Positions 1 through 7,973 are shown, counted from the first letter of the stretch. The stretch is DNA of 12,801 nucleotides from CAYRRR01 sp964426755 (GCA_964426755.1 CAYRRR010000016.1:1-12801), one strand, 5' to 3'. Translations and numbers: made by a program. The notes: a model not told the origin generated them from the letters alone.

Positions 1-14
1 AATGAGATAATCAA

Positions 15-41
15 TTAGCACTCTTGACGTCCGAGTGCTAA
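15..41. promoter_or_regulatory. CIRCE operator (HrcA repressor site) upstream of clpC
   Basis: The left arm TTAGCACTC (15-23) and the right arm GAGTGCTAA (33-41) are perfect inverted repeats separated by exactly 9 bases. This is the canonical CIRCE element, known as the operator of the heat-shock repressor HrcA. It overlaps the clpC promoter, so HrcA binding should block RNA polymerase directly. HrcA itself is not encoded in this window. Confidence 0.96.
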
Positions 42-53
42 TTTCGCTATACT
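24..53 (+). promoter_or_regulatory. clpC promoter, -35 inside the CIRCE spacer
   Basis: TTGACG (24-29) matches the -35 consensus at 5 of 6 positions and lies wholly inside the CIRCE spacer. TATACT (48-53) follows after 18 bases as the -10. Transcription would start near base 60, giving a leader of about 43 bases. This is a sigma-70 type promoter, so heat induction would come from loss of HrcA binding and needs no alternative sigma factor. Confidence 0.85.
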
Positions 54-60
54 GGTAATA

Positions 61-74
61 GCGTATATTTACGC
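61..74 (+). other. Small hairpin at the predicted 5' end of the clpC mRNA
   Basis: GCGTA (61-65) and TACGC (70-74) can pair around a 4-base loop. The hairpin would begin one base after the predicted transcription start near 60. It could protect the 5' end or act as a weak thermosensor, but it does not cover the ribosome binding site. The stem is only 5 bp and could be chance. Confidence 0.35.
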
Positions 75-87
75 GATAATAATAAAC

Positions 88-92
88 GAGGG
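88..92 (+). promoter_or_regulatory. Ribosome binding site of clpC
   Basis: GAGGG sits 10 bases before the ATG at 103. The spacing is slightly long. It is one of only two convincing Shine-Dalgarno sites in the window; the other belongs to the PBP gene. Confidence 0.6.
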
Positions 93-102
93 TATTAGAT
101 TT

Positions 103-2580
103 ATGCCACCGAATTCATCAGAATTTCAAGAATTTTTAAATCACTTAACCGAAAACGCATTACAAAGTTTGCGTCATGCTGACGGCATCGCTCGCGCTGC
201 CGGCAGCCCTTATGTGGGCACAGAACATCTATTGCTGGGTGTTTTAGCACAAGAATCGTCTATGGGCGCAAAGCTGCTGCAAGATGCAGGCGTAACTTTG
301 GATCGTGCACGGTTAGCACTTAATCTTACACCCAAAACGTTAGTAATTAACATGGGTGCAAAAGGTTTAAGTGAAACTGCGAAATTAACACTTAAAATGG
401 CCTATGATATTGCTCAGGATTATAATCAAGACTTTTGCGGCACAGAACATCTTCTGTACAGTATACTGAGCCAAAAAAATGCTCGCGCTACGGTACTGTT
501 GCGCGATATGAAAATTAATGTTGATGGACTTATGAATGAGCTTGAGCAATTTCTTAACCGTCAGCAATACTCTGATGACTCTAATGGAGGGCCCAACTCA
601 ACACGTAAAAAGCAACGTCGAAAAACAGCTCTTGATTTCTTTGGAACAGATCTAACTCAATCGGCAAAAGAAGGCAACCTTGACCCAGTAGTCGGCCGAG
701 AAACACAAATTAGACGAGTTATTACTATCTTGAATCGCCGCACTAAAAATAATCCTGTCTTAATTGGTGAGCCTGGTGTTGGCAAAACGGCAATTGTGGA
801 AGGGCTAGCGCAACGCATCGTTAGCGAGGATGTGCCTGATAGTTTGTTAGACAAGCGAATTATTATGCTCGACTTAACAGCGATGATTGCAGGTACTAAA
901 TATCGTGGAGAATTTGAAGAGCGCTTAAAGAAAGTTATGACTGAGCTAGAGAACGATACAAAAACTATTATCTTTATTGATGAGCTTCACCTCATTGTCG
1001 GTGCCGGCGCAGCTGAAGGTGCACTTGATGCCGGCAACATTTTAAAACCCGCTTTAGCACGAGGAAAAATACAGGTCATAGGCGCTACAACAACTGCAGA
1101 ATACACCAAACATATTGAAAAAGATAGCGCGCTTGAACGCCGTTTCCAGCCTATACAGGTTCCCCAAACGAACCCTACGGAAACAATCGCAATTATGAAG
1201 GGTCTACGGAAGCATTACGAAGCCTACCATGGCGTGAGCGTTTCTGATGAAGTTTTAGAAGACATTGTGGGATTGGCCGATCGCTATATTAACGATCGCT
1301 ATATGCCCGATAAGGCAATTGATTTGCTAGACGAAACTGCGGCACACCTACGCATAGATAAAGGACGCACTCCTCCTGAAGTACGTAAGTTGAAAAACGA
1401 ACTTAAACTTATTAATACACGCATTGAAGATGCAGTTGATAGTGAAGATTACGAGAAAGCTGCTCAGTATAAACAGCGTGCCAGCCAAATTCATGCAGAT
1501 TTGAAAAAAATTCAAACGTCCGACAAAGATACGAAGAAAATTGTTATGACGAGTGATGATGTAGCAGAAATTGTGGCTCGTACTACTGGGGTGCCAGTAC
1601 AAAAAGTTATCCGGTCAGAAGCCAAGTATTTGCTGAGCTTAGAAAAAAATCTGGGTAAGTATATTATTGGGCAAGACGAAGCAGTCCATGCTGTAGCGCG
1701 AGCAGTCCGACGAAATCGTTCCGGTGTCAGTAGCGGCAAACGACCAATCGGTTCGTTTATTTTTCTTGGCCCGACTGGTGTTGGTAAAACTGAGTTGGCC
1801 AGAGTACTTGCGCGTGAATTTTTTGGTTCCGATGAAGCACTTGTCAAAATAGATATGAGTGAATTTGGTGAACATCATAATGTCGCGCGACTAGTTGGTG
1901 CACCGGCTGGCTATGTGGGTTATGATGACGGCGGACAGCTCACTGATAAAATTCGTCGCCAACCGTACAGCGTCGTCTTATTTGATGAAATTGAAAAAGC
2001 CCACCCAGAAGTATTCAATATGATGCTCCAAATCCTTGAAGACGGAACACTCACGGATGCTAAGGGTCGCAAGATAGATTTTACTAATACGATTGTAATT
2101 ATGACGAGCAACATTGGCGCTGAGCGTCTTCAAAAAGAGGTGAGCTTAGGCTTTAGTGTGGTTGATAAAGAAGATCTAAATGACCTTAACAAACTTCATG
2201 ATGTCAATAAAGATAAGGTGCTGGATCAGCTTAAGAAAATGATGCGGCCCGAGCTCTTAAACCGCATTGATCAAATTATTGTATTCCGCGCTTTAACCAA
2301 GCAAAATATCTTGAAAATTCTTGACTTACAAGTAGATGAGCTTAAGCAGCGTCTTGCTAAACAAGGCGTGAGCATTAAGTTAACGCCCGCTGCTAAAAAC
2401 TACCTATTGACTCATGGCTATGATGCGTTAAATGGGGTCAGACCAATGAGGCGTCTGCTTCAAGATACGCTTGAGGATCATATTGCTGTCGAATTGATTA
2501 ATGGAGGTTACGACAAGGGCACTATCATTGAAGTCGGCACAAAAAATAAAGACTTAGCGTATAGCGTTAGTAACGAATAG
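103..2580 (+). CDS. clpC: ATP-dependent Clp protease ATP-binding subunit ClpC (Hsp100 unfoldase)
   Basis: This 825-residue protein is a hexameric AAA+ unfoldase that threads damaged or tagged proteins into ClpP in the cytoplasm. In order it shows a double Clp_N domain (about 8-153), a first AAA+ module with Walker A GEPGVGKT (222-229), Walker B D293-E294 and arginines R346-R347, a short middle domain with a UVR-like stretch around 425-470 (SEDYEKAA at 447-454), and a second AAA+ module with Walker A GPTGVGKT (556-563), Walker B D628-E629, LLNRID (718-723) and sensor-2 GVRPMRR (778-784). The tripeptide LGF at 682-684 sits where ClpP-docking loops lie, so a ClpP partner is expected; clpP is not in the window. 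The short middle domain with UVR favours ClpC over ClpB, and the UVR stretch over ClpA. Length is normal. No ctsR, mcsA or mcsB adjoins it; control appears to be by HrcA/CIRCE. The start is supported by the GAGGG site and promoter. Confidence 0.97.
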   Translation: MPPNSSEFQEFLNHLTENALQSLRHADGIARAAGSPYVGTEHLLLGVLAQESSMGAKLLQDAGVTLDRARLALNLTPKTLVINMGAKGLSETAKLTLKMAYDIAQDYNQDFCGTEHLLYSILSQKNARATVLLRDMKINVDGLMNELEQFLNRQQYSDDSNGGPNSTRKKQRRKTALDFFGTDLTQSAKEGNLDPVVGRETQIRRVITILNRRTKNNPVLIGEPGVGKTAIVEGLAQRIVSEDVPDSLLDKRIIMLDLTAMIAGTKYRGEFEERLKKVMTELENDTKTIIFIDELHLIVGAGAAEGALDAGNILKPALARGKIQVIGATTTAEYTKHIEKDSALERRFQPIQVPQTNPTETIAIMKGLRKHYEAYHGVSVSDEVLEDIVGLADRYINDRYMPDKAIDLLDETAAHLRIDKGRTPPEVRKLKNELKLINTRIEDAVDSEDYEKAAQYKQRASQIHADLKKIQTSDKDTKKIVMTSDDVAEIVARTTGVPVQKVIRSEAKYLLSLEKNLGKYIIGQDEAVHAVARAVRRNRSGVSSGKRPIGSFIFLGPTGVGKTELARVLAREFFGSDEALVKIDMSEFGEHHNVARLVGAPAGYVGYDDGGQLTDKIRRQPYSVVLFDEIEKAHPEVFNMMLQILEDGTLTDAKGRKIDFTNTIVIMTSNIGAERLQKEVSLGFSVVDKEDLNDLNKLHDVNKDKVLDQLKKMMRPELLNRIDQIIVFRALTKQNILKILDLQVDELKQRLAKQGVSIKLTPAAKNYLLTHGYDALNGVRPMRRLLQDTLEDHIAVELINGGYDKGTIIEVGTKNKDLAYSVSNE

Positions 2581-2601
2581 TACGAATAAAGCTAATAAGG
2601 G

Positions 2602-2607
2602 TATAAT
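2602..2607 (+). promoter_or_regulatory. Possible -10 box of the HExxH gene
   Basis: A perfect TATAAT overlaps the first in-frame ATG (2606) and ends 7 bases before the second (2615). No good -35 is visible at 16-18 bases. If used, transcription would start at about 2614-2615, giving a leaderless message beginning at the second ATG. Read-through from clpC, only 25 bases upstream, is equally possible. Confidence 0.4.
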
Positions 2608-3574
2608 GAATACCATGAAAATTGCTAAAAGACTATTCGGCGTTGTCATCATGACTGTGCTGCTTTCTGGTCTATTCGTCGTATGGTTTCAGCGTCAAAA
2701 TTTGTATGATTGGTATCAACTGCGTGGCTATGAACCGCCGGTAGCAGTTAGACAATTAGCAGATAAAACGACCATGACGGATTATGGCCGGAGGTTATTC
2801 TATGTTAACCAACCGGTTATTGCTGATCAGCGTGAGTTTAATGAAAAATGCCAGCTTGAAGCCAGTATTGTTTTAGGGTGCTATATTCCCCAGGATGGTA
2901 TCTATTTATACAATATCAATGAACCTCGCTTGCAGGGTATTATGGAGGTCACGGCAGCTCATGAAATGCTTCACGTGGCTTATGATAGATTAGACAACAA
3001 AGAACGTGAACGGATCGACGCATTAACATCGCAGGCATTTCAAAGCGTTGCAAGCGAGCGCGTACGAAATAATATCGAAAACTATAAGCGCCAAAATCAA
3101 AGTGTTGTACCTAATGAACTTCATTCCATCCTAGCTACAGAGGTGCGTGAACTGCCAGAGGGCCTTGAATCGTACTATAGGCAGTATTTTAATAACCGAC
3201 AGACAGTAGTTAACTTCTCAGAACAATACGAGTCAGAATTTGAGACGCGAAAATCACAAGTTCAAGCCTATGACGATCAACTTGCTGCGCTGAAACTAGA
3301 AATAGATGGAAAAAAGGCAGAACTTGCAATCCAAATGAAGAATTTGCAAGCAGAAAAAAGTCGCCTTGAATCATTATTATCTGCTGGCAGGGTAGAGGAG
3401 TATAATGCTGCCGTGCCTGACTTTAATGCCCAAATAGCTGAGCATAACAATTTAGTACGACAAACGGACCAGCTTATCACTCGCTTTAATGAGGTTGTGC
3501 ACGTTCGCAACAGTATTGCGGTTGAAGTTCAAGATCTTGCAGAAGCCATTGATAGCCGCCCGCAATCGTTTTAG
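2606..3574 (+). CDS. Putative membrane-anchored HExxH zinc metallopeptidase with C-terminal coiled coil
   Basis: I do not recognise a named family for this 322-residue protein. A single hydrophobic segment (about 8-28) after a short basic tail suggests an N-terminal membrane anchor with the rest outside. AHEMLH (118-123) contains the zinc-protease signature HExxH, with H119 and H123 as candidate ligands and E120 as candidate catalytic base. A possible third ligand is H173 or E179 in NELHSILATE (170-179), a gluzincin-like spacing. C82 and C92 could form a disulfide. Residues about 205-312 are charged, heptad-like and rich in E, Q, K and L, consistent with a long coiled coil. Two starts compete: ATG 2606, with AAGGG only 4 bases upstream, and ATG 2615, 7 bases after a perfect TATAAT. 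The second gives MKIAKRL, an equally good signal-anchor start. The gene lies 25 bases after clpC and 9 before radA. Substrate is unknown; wall or surface-protein processing would be guesswork. Confidence 0.72.
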   Translation: MNTMKIAKRLFGVVIMTVLLSGLFVVWFQRQNLYDWYQLRGYEPPVAVRQLADKTTMTDYGRRLFYVNQPVIADQREFNEKCQLEASIVLGCYIPQDGIYLYNINEPRLQGIMEVTAAHEMLHVAYDRLDNKERERIDALTSQAFQSVASERVRNNIENYKRQNQSVVPNELHSILATEVRELPEGLESYYRQYFNNRQTVVNFSEQYESEFETRKSQVQAYDDQLAALKLEIDGKKAELAIQMKNLQAEKSRLESLLSAGRVEEYNAAVPDFNAQIAEHNNLVRQTDQLITRFNEVVHVRNSIAVEVQDLAEAIDSRPQSF

Positions 3575-3577
3575 ACT
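3549..3577 (+). promoter_or_regulatory. radA promoter predicting a leaderless transcript
   Basis: TTGATA (3549-3554), 5 of 6 to the -35 consensus, and TAGACT (3572-3577), 4 of 6 to the -10, are spaced exactly 17 bases apart. The -10 includes the TAG stop of the upstream gene. The predicted +1, seven bases after the -10, is the A of the radA ATG at 3584. No Shine-Dalgarno sequence precedes that ATG. Confidence 0.5.
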
Positions 3578-3583
3578 GTAGCT

Positions 3584-4921
3584 ATGGCAAAGCGGAGTAA
3601 ACGGTACATATGCAGTAATTGCGGCGCAGAGTCGCCTTCATGGTCAGGGCGGTGTCACGTCTGTGGCGAGTGGAATACGCTTGAAGAAGAAATCATTGAA
3701 GACTTTAATAAAAAATCATCTTCAGGTATGTCACTTGATCTTCGGCCGATTACAGAATTGCAAAGTCAAAAAGAAGAACGTATTACCGTAAGTTTTGGTG
3801 AACTTAATCGAATATTGGGCGGAGGCTTGGTTAAGGGTTCAGTTATGCTTATTGCTGGCGAGCCAGGCATCGGCAAAAGCACGTTGTTAATGCAGGTAGC
3901 GGCTGCGGTCGCGAAAACAAGTAAACAGGTTATGTACGTAAGCGGCGAAGAGTCAGCGTATCAAGTTGGGCTTCGAGCCAAACGCTTGGGAGTCAAAGAA
4001 TCCAATCTATCTCTTGCAGCCAGCGCTATAGCAGATGATATTGCTGCCACAATTGTTGATGCAAAATACGATTTAGCTATTGTCGATTCAATTCAAACAC
4101 TACAATGCAAAAATGTCTCTAGTTCACCGGGAAGCGTTAGTCAGATTACAAGCAGTACTCACTTATTAATGTCAGCAGCAAAGCAATCGGGCACATGCTT
4201 AATTATTGTTGGTCATGTTACAAAAGAAGGGAATATTGCCGGTCCAAAGTTACTCGAGCATATTGTTGATGGTGTTTTTCAGCTAGAAGGCGACAGATAC
4301 GGTGGGTTTAAAGTTTTGCGAAGTGTAAAAAACCGCTTTGGTTCAACTAACGAGTCAGCGTTATTTGAGATGAAGGATAACGGTTTAGTGCCGCTTGATA
4401 ATCCGTCAAAAGCTCTATTAGCAGAACGACAGGCAGTTGATGGTTCTATAGTGTTAGCAACAGTTGAGGGCTCTCGACCCTTGCTGGTTGAAGTACAAGC
4501 GCTCGTTAATCGCAGCGTGTTTGGCTACCCAAAGCGCACAGCAAGCGGTATTGATAGCAATCGTTTAAATGTGCTAATCGCCATGCTTGAACGGCGCACA
4601 AAGCTTCAGCTTGCCGATAAAGATATTTACATTAATATTGTTGGTGGAATACGGGCACAAGAACCAGCCGCAGATTTAGCGGTGTGTATGGCAATTGGTT
4701 CTGCAGCTAAAGGTTTGCAATTAAAGGGTAATGCCGTTGTATTTGGCGAAGTCGGCTTGTCGGGTGAAGTGCGACATGTACCCATGGTTGACAAGCGTAT
4801 AGCAGAAGCAAAAAAATTAGGTTTTACGCTTGCGATTGGGCCAAAATCTACAGAAAAAAATTCAATACTTCATTCGGTCAAAGATGTACGAACAGCTTTA
4901 AATAATTTTCTTGAAGGCTAA
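3584..4921 (+). CDS. radA: DNA repair protein RadA
   Basis: RadA is a RecA-related ATPase that helps extend and process recombination intermediates in the cytoplasm. The 445-residue length is typical. An N-terminal zinc finger has C10, C13, C24 and C27 in two CxxC pairs. The ATPase core has Walker A GEPGIGKST (92-100), a Walker B strand ending at D168, and the RadA-specific KNRFG motif (249-253). The C-terminal Lon-like domain (about 285-445) includes DLAVCMAIGSAAKG (364-377) and GEVGLSGEVRHV (388-399); in RadA this domain is structural and not proteolytic. The ATG at 3584 comes 9 bases after the upstream stop, lacks a Shine-Dalgarno sequence, and coincides with the predicted transcription start. 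The TAA stop overlaps the stop of the convergent PBP gene, leaving no intergenic terminator. RecG, a functionally related recombination protein, lies further along the same strand but separately. Confidence 0.97.
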   Translation: MAKRSKRYICSNCGAESPSWSGRCHVCGEWNTLEEEIIEDFNKKSSSGMSLDLRPITELQSQKEERITVSFGELNRILGGGLVKGSVMLIAGEPGIGKSTLLMQVAAAVAKTSKQVMYVSGEESAYQVGLRAKRLGVKESNLSLAASAIADDIAATIVDAKYDLAIVDSIQTLQCKNVSSSPGSVSQITSSTHLLMSAAKQSGTCLIIVGHVTKEGNIAGPKLLEHIVDGVFQLEGDRYGGFKVLRSVKNRFGSTNESALFEMKDNGLVPLDNPSKALLAERQAVDGSIVLATVEGSRPLLVEVQALVNRSVFGYPKRTASGIDSNRLNVLIAMLERRTKLQLADKDIYINIVGGIRAQEPAADLAVCMAIGSAAKGLQLKGNAVVFGEVGLSGEVRHVPMVDKRIAEAKKLGFTLAIGPKSTEKNSILHSVKDVRTALNNFLEG

Positions 4922-7863
4922 TTCTTAACCTTAATTGAGTCAGATTTGCCCGAACTGTCAGTGGCAATGATGGTGTCTCCGACATTGACTGCATTTGTAT
5001 TTGACGTACAACCTGATCCAGATACGCTACACGGTATAACCGTATTGCCTTTTCTAATCGTCACGTTGCCGGTTGCGCCTGTCCATACCACGGTTAGTGT
5101 CCCGCCACTCTTCGTGGCGCTGATTAAAGAAATGTCTGAATTCCTCCCGATAGTATCGCTATCAGAAGCGTCATATAAAACGCTATCGACAACAGTGGCT
5201 GTTATGGTGGTTGAACCTGAAGGTTTATAGTTTTGGTAAACGATAGAGCCAGGACTGCTTATCTCATATGATCCACCTGGTAAGGTTTGTCCATTAACAC
5301 TAAATGTAACATTGCCCTTGAACCGATCGCTCGATAACGGATGAGTACCCTGATTTACCGTAGCGATAAGATTATAGCCGTCACCACTTTGTTGAACACT
5401 CAGAGTAATACCTGGTTTAGCGTCTTCACATCTATGCACATCATCCTTTTCTGTTGTCGCGTTGCCGCCACCGCCGTTACCAACAAATGTATCGCTTGAA
5501 AAAGCATCAGCTTGGGCGTCAGTAGTTTCTTTACGAGCACGTGGCGGTGTACAATCGGTAGCTAATTTATTAGATACAATATCGATTGTTTGTTTAACGT
5601 TGGAAGAGCGACGATTATTCTTGTACCAAGAAGGGAAGAGATCTTGGGCAGGGCTTGGTACAACTGCACCGCCACCAACTGCAGTTCTAACGACATAAGC
5701 TTGACTGGTTTGGAGTCCATTTGGTTTTTTGCGTTCTTCGGGCTGAAGGTTATCGTGAACTGCATCCATCCAGCCTTTCCAGATTGGTCGTGTCATGTTT
5801 TCCATGAAGCCGGTCATTTCTTTTTGTCTGGTATGATAACCTACCCAAACACCGGCTGAATAATGCGTAGAATAACCCATTAACCAACCATCTTTTGTGT
5901 CGTTCGTAGTACCCGTTTTTAGTGAGTATTTATGACCTTTGTAATCGTGTGCTTTTCGTGAAAAGTAACTTGCTTTTGGATCTGATAAAATATCAGAAAT
6001 TATATAAGCGGTTTCTGGACGTACTCCTTGTTCGCCTTTTGGTTGCTTCCATTCGTCAACCACCTTATTATTGGCGTCTTCAATTTTGAGAATATAGGTT
6101 TGTGGTATGTTTAAGCCATTACGTGAAAGCGAAGCATATGCGTGAACATGCTCATCCATTCGTAAGTAGGCGCCATCACCGATAGCTGATGAAGCGTAGC
6201 ATTGTTGTTCTTGAGTAAGTGATTCATCAAGAAAGCACTTGTAGCCGCTTTTTAAGCCTAGCTTTTCAGCTGTTTCAATGGTTTTATCAACACCTGCAAT
6301 CAGCATAGCTTTTACAGCTGGAACGTTGCGAGAGCCGCCTAATGAATATCGCAGTGTCAATGGCCCAGGATAGCGGAAGTCATAATCCCATAAACAGTTG
6401 CCTCCTTGCTGGGGGCGTTGTTTATTGGTACATGGATAGCCCTCAATTGGCCCTTGAGTATCGTAGAGAACTGAGCCGGCGCCTGAGTTTGTTGTGTTTT
6501 CAATCAGGGCTGCATAATCATAAGGCTTAAAGCTTGAGCCCGGCGGCAAACGTAACCGTGCATAATTATTTTGACCAAAATCTTCGTTAGAAAAGTCAGT
6601 TCCGCCGACGAGCGCAACAATTTGTCCAGTTTTAACGTCCTCTGCAACAAACGCCGCAACATCACCACCTTGGCGCCTTATCTGAGCCATACCTTTCTGA
6701 ACCTGCTCCTCGGCAGTTTTTTGCATATTGAGATCAAGCGTAGTAGTAACCTTCCAGCCACTTCGTTGTACTGCGTCTTGACCGCGCGTATCTTCTAATT
6801 GCTCTTTAGCAGCCAATACAAACCAAGGAGCCTGTATGCCGTCATACTTTGGCTTGCGAGGCTTAATTTTGGCAAGTGTATCAGTCTGTTTGGCGGCATT
6901 GCGCTCTTCGCTTGAAATCATGCCTTGCTGAGCCATAAGGTCTAATATGTAATGTTGACGACCGATGAAAGCTTCACGATCAAAATCATTACTATAAGGA
7001 GAGTAGTAGCTCGGCGACTTAGGAATGGCTGCAAACATTGCAGCCTCATCGAGAGTGAGATCTTTAGCTGATTTTTCAAAGTAATTTTGTGCAGCGGCCT
7101 CTACGCCGTACTCTATACCGCCATAGGGTGCAGTATTTAAGTAGCCGGCTAGTATTTCATCCTTTGAATAGGTTCGTTCTAATTCTACAGCCAAAATAAG
7201 TTCTTTGATTTTACGTGTATACGTGCGGTCTTTAGTCCAGTCTTGAGATAATTTCACTAACTGCTGTGTGATGGTTGATCCGCCTTGTTGCCCACCAGAG
7301 CGGCCAAAAGCATTGTTAAAGCCTGCCCGCATAATGCCCCGAACATCAAAACCACCATGTTTAAAGAAATCTTTATCTTCAATTGCAACAGTTGCATCTT
7401 TCATGTGCTGGTTTATTACGTCACCTTTAATAGGTATACGTTTAACCGCATCATAGTCTTCAAATAAGAGCGTTTGTCCTGTTCGGTCATAGTAGCGAAT
7501 GCTGCCACCTATATTATTACCCGATATGTCTCGCAAGTTTGGCAAATCTTTTCTGAAAAAGGCAAATAGTCCGACTAAAATAAGAAAACAGCCAATCAAA
7601 CCGATGCCAGTGATTTTAAGCGCCATAATGCCGCCTTCGCGACTAAACCAATATTGCGCCATACGTTGAGGGTGTAGACGATAGAAAAATCGCTTAACGC
7701 GAGATTTGGGCATACCGCTTAAGCGCTCAGCTTTGCGAAGCGCCTTAGTATCTTTGAGACCCTTCATTCTTTCAGATAAACTTCGATTAAGTTTAACTGA
7801 CTTACCGCTTCGTGTTGTAAATACGTTCTTACTTACGCGACTGCGGCGCTTTGAGGTGTTCAT
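4918..7863 (-). CDS. Class A penicillin-binding protein (bifunctional glycosyltransferase/transpeptidase)
   Basis: This 981-residue PBP1A-type enzyme polymerises lipid II into glycan strands and cross-links peptides outside the membrane. A long, very basic cytoplasmic tail (1-79) precedes one membrane segment (about 80-103). The GT51 glycosyltransferase domain shows VAIEDKDFFKHGGFD (159-173) with catalytic E162, and QQGGSTITQQL (192-202). The transpeptidase domain has all three active-site motifs: SSFK (443-446, nucleophile S443), SRN (511-513) and KTGT (649-652). After about residue 750 the protein continues for some 230 residues with a glycine linker (NGGGGN, 796-801) and a Thr/Ser/Val-rich, beta-strand-like region that may hold one or two Ig-like domains. 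Cysteine pairs C771/C812 and C945/C952 might form disulfides. It is alone on the minus strand, convergent with radA and divergent from tyrS. An upstream in-frame alternative start is not evident; the out-of-frame ATG at 7881 stops after six codons. Confidence 0.95.
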   Translation of the reverse strand: MNTSKRRSRVSKNVFTTRSGKSVKLNRSLSERMKGLKDTKALRKAERLSGMPKSRVKRFFYRLHPQRMAQYWFSREGGIMALKITGIGLIGCFLILVGLFAFFRKDLPNLRDISGNNIGGSIRYYDRTGQTLLFEDYDAVKRIPIKGDVINQHMKDATVAIEDKDFFKHGGFDVRGIMRAGFNNAFGRSGGQQGGSTITQQLVKLSQDWTKDRTYTRKIKELILAVELERTYSKDEILAGYLNTAPYGGIEYGVEAAAQNYFEKSAKDLTLDEAAMFAAIPKSPSYYSPYSNDFDREAFIGRQHYILDLMAQQGMISSEERNAAKQTDTLAKIKPRKPKYDGIQAPWFVLAAKEQLEDTRGQDAVQRSGWKVTTTLDLNMQKTAEEQVQKGMAQIRRQGGDVAAFVAEDVKTGQIVALVGGTDFSNEDFGQNNYARLRLPPGSSFKPYDYAALIENTTNSGAGSVLYDTQGPIEGYPCTNKQRPQQGGNCLWDYDFRYPGPLTLRYSLGGSRNVPAVKAMLIAGVDKTIETAEKLGLKSGYKCFLDESLTQEQQCYASSAIGDGAYLRMDEHVHAYASLSRNGLNIPQTYILKIEDANNKVVDEWKQPKGEQGVRPETAYIISDILSDPKASYFSRKAHDYKGHKYSLKTGTTNDTKDGWLMGYSTHYSAGVWVGYHTRQKEMTGFMENMTRPIWKGWMDAVHDNLQPEERKKPNGLQTSQAYVVRTAVGGGAVVPSPAQDLFPSWYKNNRRSSNVKQTIDIVSNKLATDCTPPRARKETTDAQADAFSSDTFVGNGGGGNATTEKDDVHRCEDAKPGITLSVQQSGDGYNLIATVNQGTHPLSSDRFKGNVTFSVNGQTLPGGSYEISSPGSIVYQNYKPSGSTTITATVVDSVLYDASDSDTIGRNSDISLISATKSGGTLTVVWTGATGNVTIRKGNTVIPCSVSGSGCTSNTNAVNVGDTIIATDSSGKSDSIKVKN

Positions 7864-7874
7864 CTCTTTTGCTG

Positions 7875-7878
7875 CTCC
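7875..7878 (-). promoter_or_regulatory. Ribosome binding site of the PBP gene
   Basis: On the minus strand GGAG lies 11 bases before the ATG at 7863. Like clpC, this gene has a predicted leader of about 20 or more bases and a recognisable Shine-Dalgarno site. Confidence 0.5.
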
Positions 7879-7892
7879 ATTATTACTATAGT

Positions 7893-7901
7893 ATTATAGC
7901 A
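7893..7901 (-). promoter_or_regulatory. Extended -10 promoter of the PBP gene
   Basis: The minus strand reads TGCTATAAT, a perfect -10 with the TGN extension. The best -35-like hexamer is TTGTAT (7923-7918), 19 bases upstream, so recognition may rest mainly on the extended -10. Transcription would start near 7886, giving a leader of about 23 bases. It lies in the 119-base region between the PBP gene and tyrS, the longest non-coding stretch here. I see no riboswitch or terminator in that region. Confidence 0.6.
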
Positions 7902-7973
7902 AAAATAAGCATTACGCATACAAAAATAATTGTGCTTAGCCAATGTGAGATAGTATGAATTTAAGATTATTTC

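Noticed and set aside
313..321. TTAGCACTT, a near-match to one CIRCE arm inside clpC
   Set aside because: The second arm is missing at the required 9-base spacing (the site there reads CCCAAAACG), so it is a chance half-site in coding sequence.
1279..1304. Direct repeat GATCGCTATAT (1279-1289 and 1294-1304)
   Set aside because: It encodes the DRYINDRYMPD stretch that is conserved in Clp ATPases; the repeat follows from the protein sequence.
1348..2114. Minus-strand open frames of 64-111 codons inside clpC
   Set aside because: They are antisense to conserved ClpC AAA+ coding sequence and have no promoter or ribosome site of note.
5103..5119. Perfect 6-bp hairpin CGCCAC/GTGGCG with a 5-base loop
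   Set aside because: It is inside the PBP coding region and has no T-run on either strand, so it is not a terminator; codon choice explains it.
4946..5859. Several plus-strand open frames of 78-94 codons opposite the PBP gene
   Set aside because: They are antisense shadows of the PBP C-terminal region; their translations have no recognisable domain and no start signals.
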